Shown here in pieces: positions 62,866-64,000 of a stretch of DNA of 64,000 bases; the first letter of the stretch is position 1, and each line of letters begins with the position of its first letter. The notes under the pieces are model-generated. The model did not search any database. It was given only the letters and a program-made list of their open reading frames with translations, and had not been told where the DNA came from. Source of the stretch: Alteromonas sp. KC3 (GTDB lineage Bacteria > Pseudomonadota > Gammaproteobacteria > Enterobacterales > Alteromonadaceae); the NCBI RefSeq assembly GCF_016756315.1, contig NZ_AP024235.1, positions 2,914,001 through 2,978,000 of the forward strand, given 5' to 3'. Both the position numbers and the translations under genes were made by a program.

Positions 62866-63297
62866 ATGGATGTCATCAGTCGTTTTTGTAAAATTTACAC
62901 AGATATTTGTCAAATTTCTCCCGATGATTTGGCGTCTATCTATTCAGATAACATTCTTTTCATCGACCCCATAACAACACATCAGGGTCTGACAGAAGTT
63001 AAGCAGTACTTTGCCAATTTACTTACCCAAGCAGAGAGCTGCAAATTCGACATCGCCCATATTTTAGAGTGCGCAGTCAACGACTCCTCGGTAACCCATA
63101 TTGCTAATTGGACAATGACACTTACGCTTACAAAAGGTAAAAAAATAATCACTCTTGATGGCACTACGCAACTCGGCATTAAAGATGACATTATTGTTTA
63201 CCACAAAGATTACTACGATGTGGGCGAAATGGTGTATGAGCACGTACCTGTATTAGGTTTTGTTATCAAAAAAATAAAAGGCAGACTTGCATCGTGA
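62866..63297 (+). CDS. NTF2-like (SnoaL-type) protein
   Basis: A 143-residue protein with the nuclear transport factor 2 fold, seen in the motif LASIYSDNILFIDPITTHQGLTEVKQYF, read at about 23-50, and WTMTLTLTKGKKIITLDGTTQLG at about 85-107. No signal peptide or membrane segment. It overlaps the start of an SDR gene by 4 bases, so the pair is an operon. In similar organisms this gene type belongs to a ChrR-linked cluster with an SDR, an FAD oxidoreductase, DUF1365 and a cyclopropane fatty acid synthase; only the first two are visible here. The substrate is unknown. Confidence 0.82.
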   Translation: MDVISRFCKIYTDICQISPDDLASIYSDNILFIDPITTHQGLTEVKQYFANLLTQAESCKFDIAHILECAVNDSSVTHIANWTMTLTLTKGKKIITLDGTTQLGIKDDIIVYHKDYYDVGEMVYEHVPVLGFVIKKIKGRLAS

Positions 63298-64000
63298 AGA
63301 CACTCCTTATTACAGGCGCAACATCAGGCATCGGCAAAGCGTTGGCAGAACACGCAGCGGATAGTGGCTACAACGTAATTGCTTGCGGACGCAATAAGAA
63401 CGTATTGGACAGATTAAGTGAACATACAAACATTCAAGCCTGCCAATTCGATGTCACATCACTAGAAGCAACACGTGAAGCACTTCGTACTCAGACATTT
63501 GACGTCGCCATATTAAACGCAGGCACATGCGAATACGTCGATGTTGAGGACTTTGAGCCTGACATGTTTAGGCGTGTATTTGAACCAAACTTCTTTGGTG
63601 TTGTTCACTGCGTCGATGCCATTTTGCCTATTCTTAAAAAAGGCAACAAAGTAGTTATCGTAGACAGCATGGCGCGACTGCTTCCCTTTACCCGCTCTCA
63701 AGCATACGGCGCAAGTAAAGCCGCTCTACATTATTTTACGAAGTCGCTTGAAGTTGATTTACACGACAAGGGTATTGACGTTCAAGCTGTATCCCCTGGA
63801 TTTGTTGAAACGCCGTTGACTGACAAAAACGATTTTGAAATGCCAATGAAGATAACCGCCAGCGAAGCAGCTAAAGCGATGCTTAAAGGTATCGAAAGTA
63901 ACAAGCAAACGGTTTTTTTTCCTCGCTTGTTTGGGCTCATTTTACGATTTATGCACATATTACCAACGCCAATTCAAAAACGATTGTCTTTGGCAATGAG
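63294..64000 (+). CDS. Short-chain dehydrogenase/reductase, partial (runs off the window)
   Basis: The frame starts with GTG at 63294, overlapping the NTF2-like stop (GTGA), and is open to the window edge. The translation begins VKTLLITGATSGIGKALAEH, with the NAD(P)-binding TGATSGIG, then AILNAGT and the catalytic YGASK near residue 138. It is an SDR of about 240+ residues; the C-terminus is outside the window. It is likely co-transcribed with the NTF2-like gene and part of the candidate photo-oxidative stress regulon. Confidence 0.85.
   Translation, partial: MKTLLITGATSGIGKALAEHAADSGYNVIACGRNKNVLDRLSEHTNIQACQFDVTSLEATREALRTQTFDVAILNAGTCEYVDVEDFEPDMFRRVFEPNFFGVVHCVDAILPILKKGNKVVIVDSMARLLPFTRSQAYGASKAALHYFTKSLEVDLHDKGIDVQAVSPGFVETPLTDKNDFEMPMKITASEAAKAMLKGIESNKQTVFFPRLFGLILRFMHILPTPIQKRLSLAM

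Overview
The window looks like a chromosomal segment of a marine gammaproteobacterium of the Alteromonas type. I infer this from E. coli-like 16S/23S/5S genes, a complete hisLGDCBHAFI operon, syntenic blocks such as apt-dnaX-ybaB-recR-htpG-adk and clpB-pgeF-rluD-bamD, exosortase (PEP-CTERM) proteins with a PrsT homologue, and a TonB-dependent receptor. No plasmid, phage, insertion sequence or CRISPR array is visible. The genus is inferred from gene content and not from a database search.

Layout. 1-12000: mostly minus-strand housekeeping and envelope genes (Slp lipoprotein, tsaB-yoaA, a PAP2 phosphatase next to a VTT/DedA-like protein, a cytoplasmic GH13 enzyme, a TauE/SafE exporter), then small plus-strand genes and an orphan ParA. 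12032-19362: the histidine operon, preceded by a leader peptide with five consecutive His codons and an attenuator. 19373-27913: a LysR regulator divergent from a small DUF1127-like gene, an M16 protease lipoprotein, a short signal peptidase I, a TonB receptor and a MAPEG protein. 28085-37790: the adk-htpG-recR-ybaB-dnaX-apt block, split between recR and ybaB by about 2.2 kb holding a beta-propeller-like protein, a sigma-54-type promoter with a PEP-CTERM-like gene, and a decayed CZB-domain fragment. 37813-41259: a 40-residue membrane miniprotein, an hvfABC-type RiPP cluster and a periplasmic binding protein. 41462-47192: one rRNA operon on the minus strand with order 16S-tRNA-Ala-tRNA-Ile-23S-5S and tandem promoters. 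47275-53141: pssA and a PEP-CTERM group (two paralogous surface proteins and PrsT). 53168-60459: dld, clpB, pgeF, rluD, bamD. 60521-64000: an ECF sigma factor/ChrR-type anti-sigma pair, a Lon-N domain protein, and the start of an NTF2-like/SDR operon with a candidate ECF promoter.

The most exciting system is at 38086-40307. A secreted precursor of 155 residues carries fourteen EGKCG motifs in seven tandem pairs. It is followed by a DUF692/MNIO multinuclear iron oxidase and a DUF2063 partner. Related systems (Haemophilus HvfABC, bufferins) post-translationally modify cysteines to make copper-binding peptides. This copy has an unusually long, regular core and a terminator-like hairpin between the precursor and maturation genes. 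Secondary points of interest are the shared sigma-54-like promoters of PEP-CTERM genes, the ChrR/ECF locus with a candidate target promoter, the interrupted dnaX-recR synteny, and the reversed tRNA order in the rRNA spacer.
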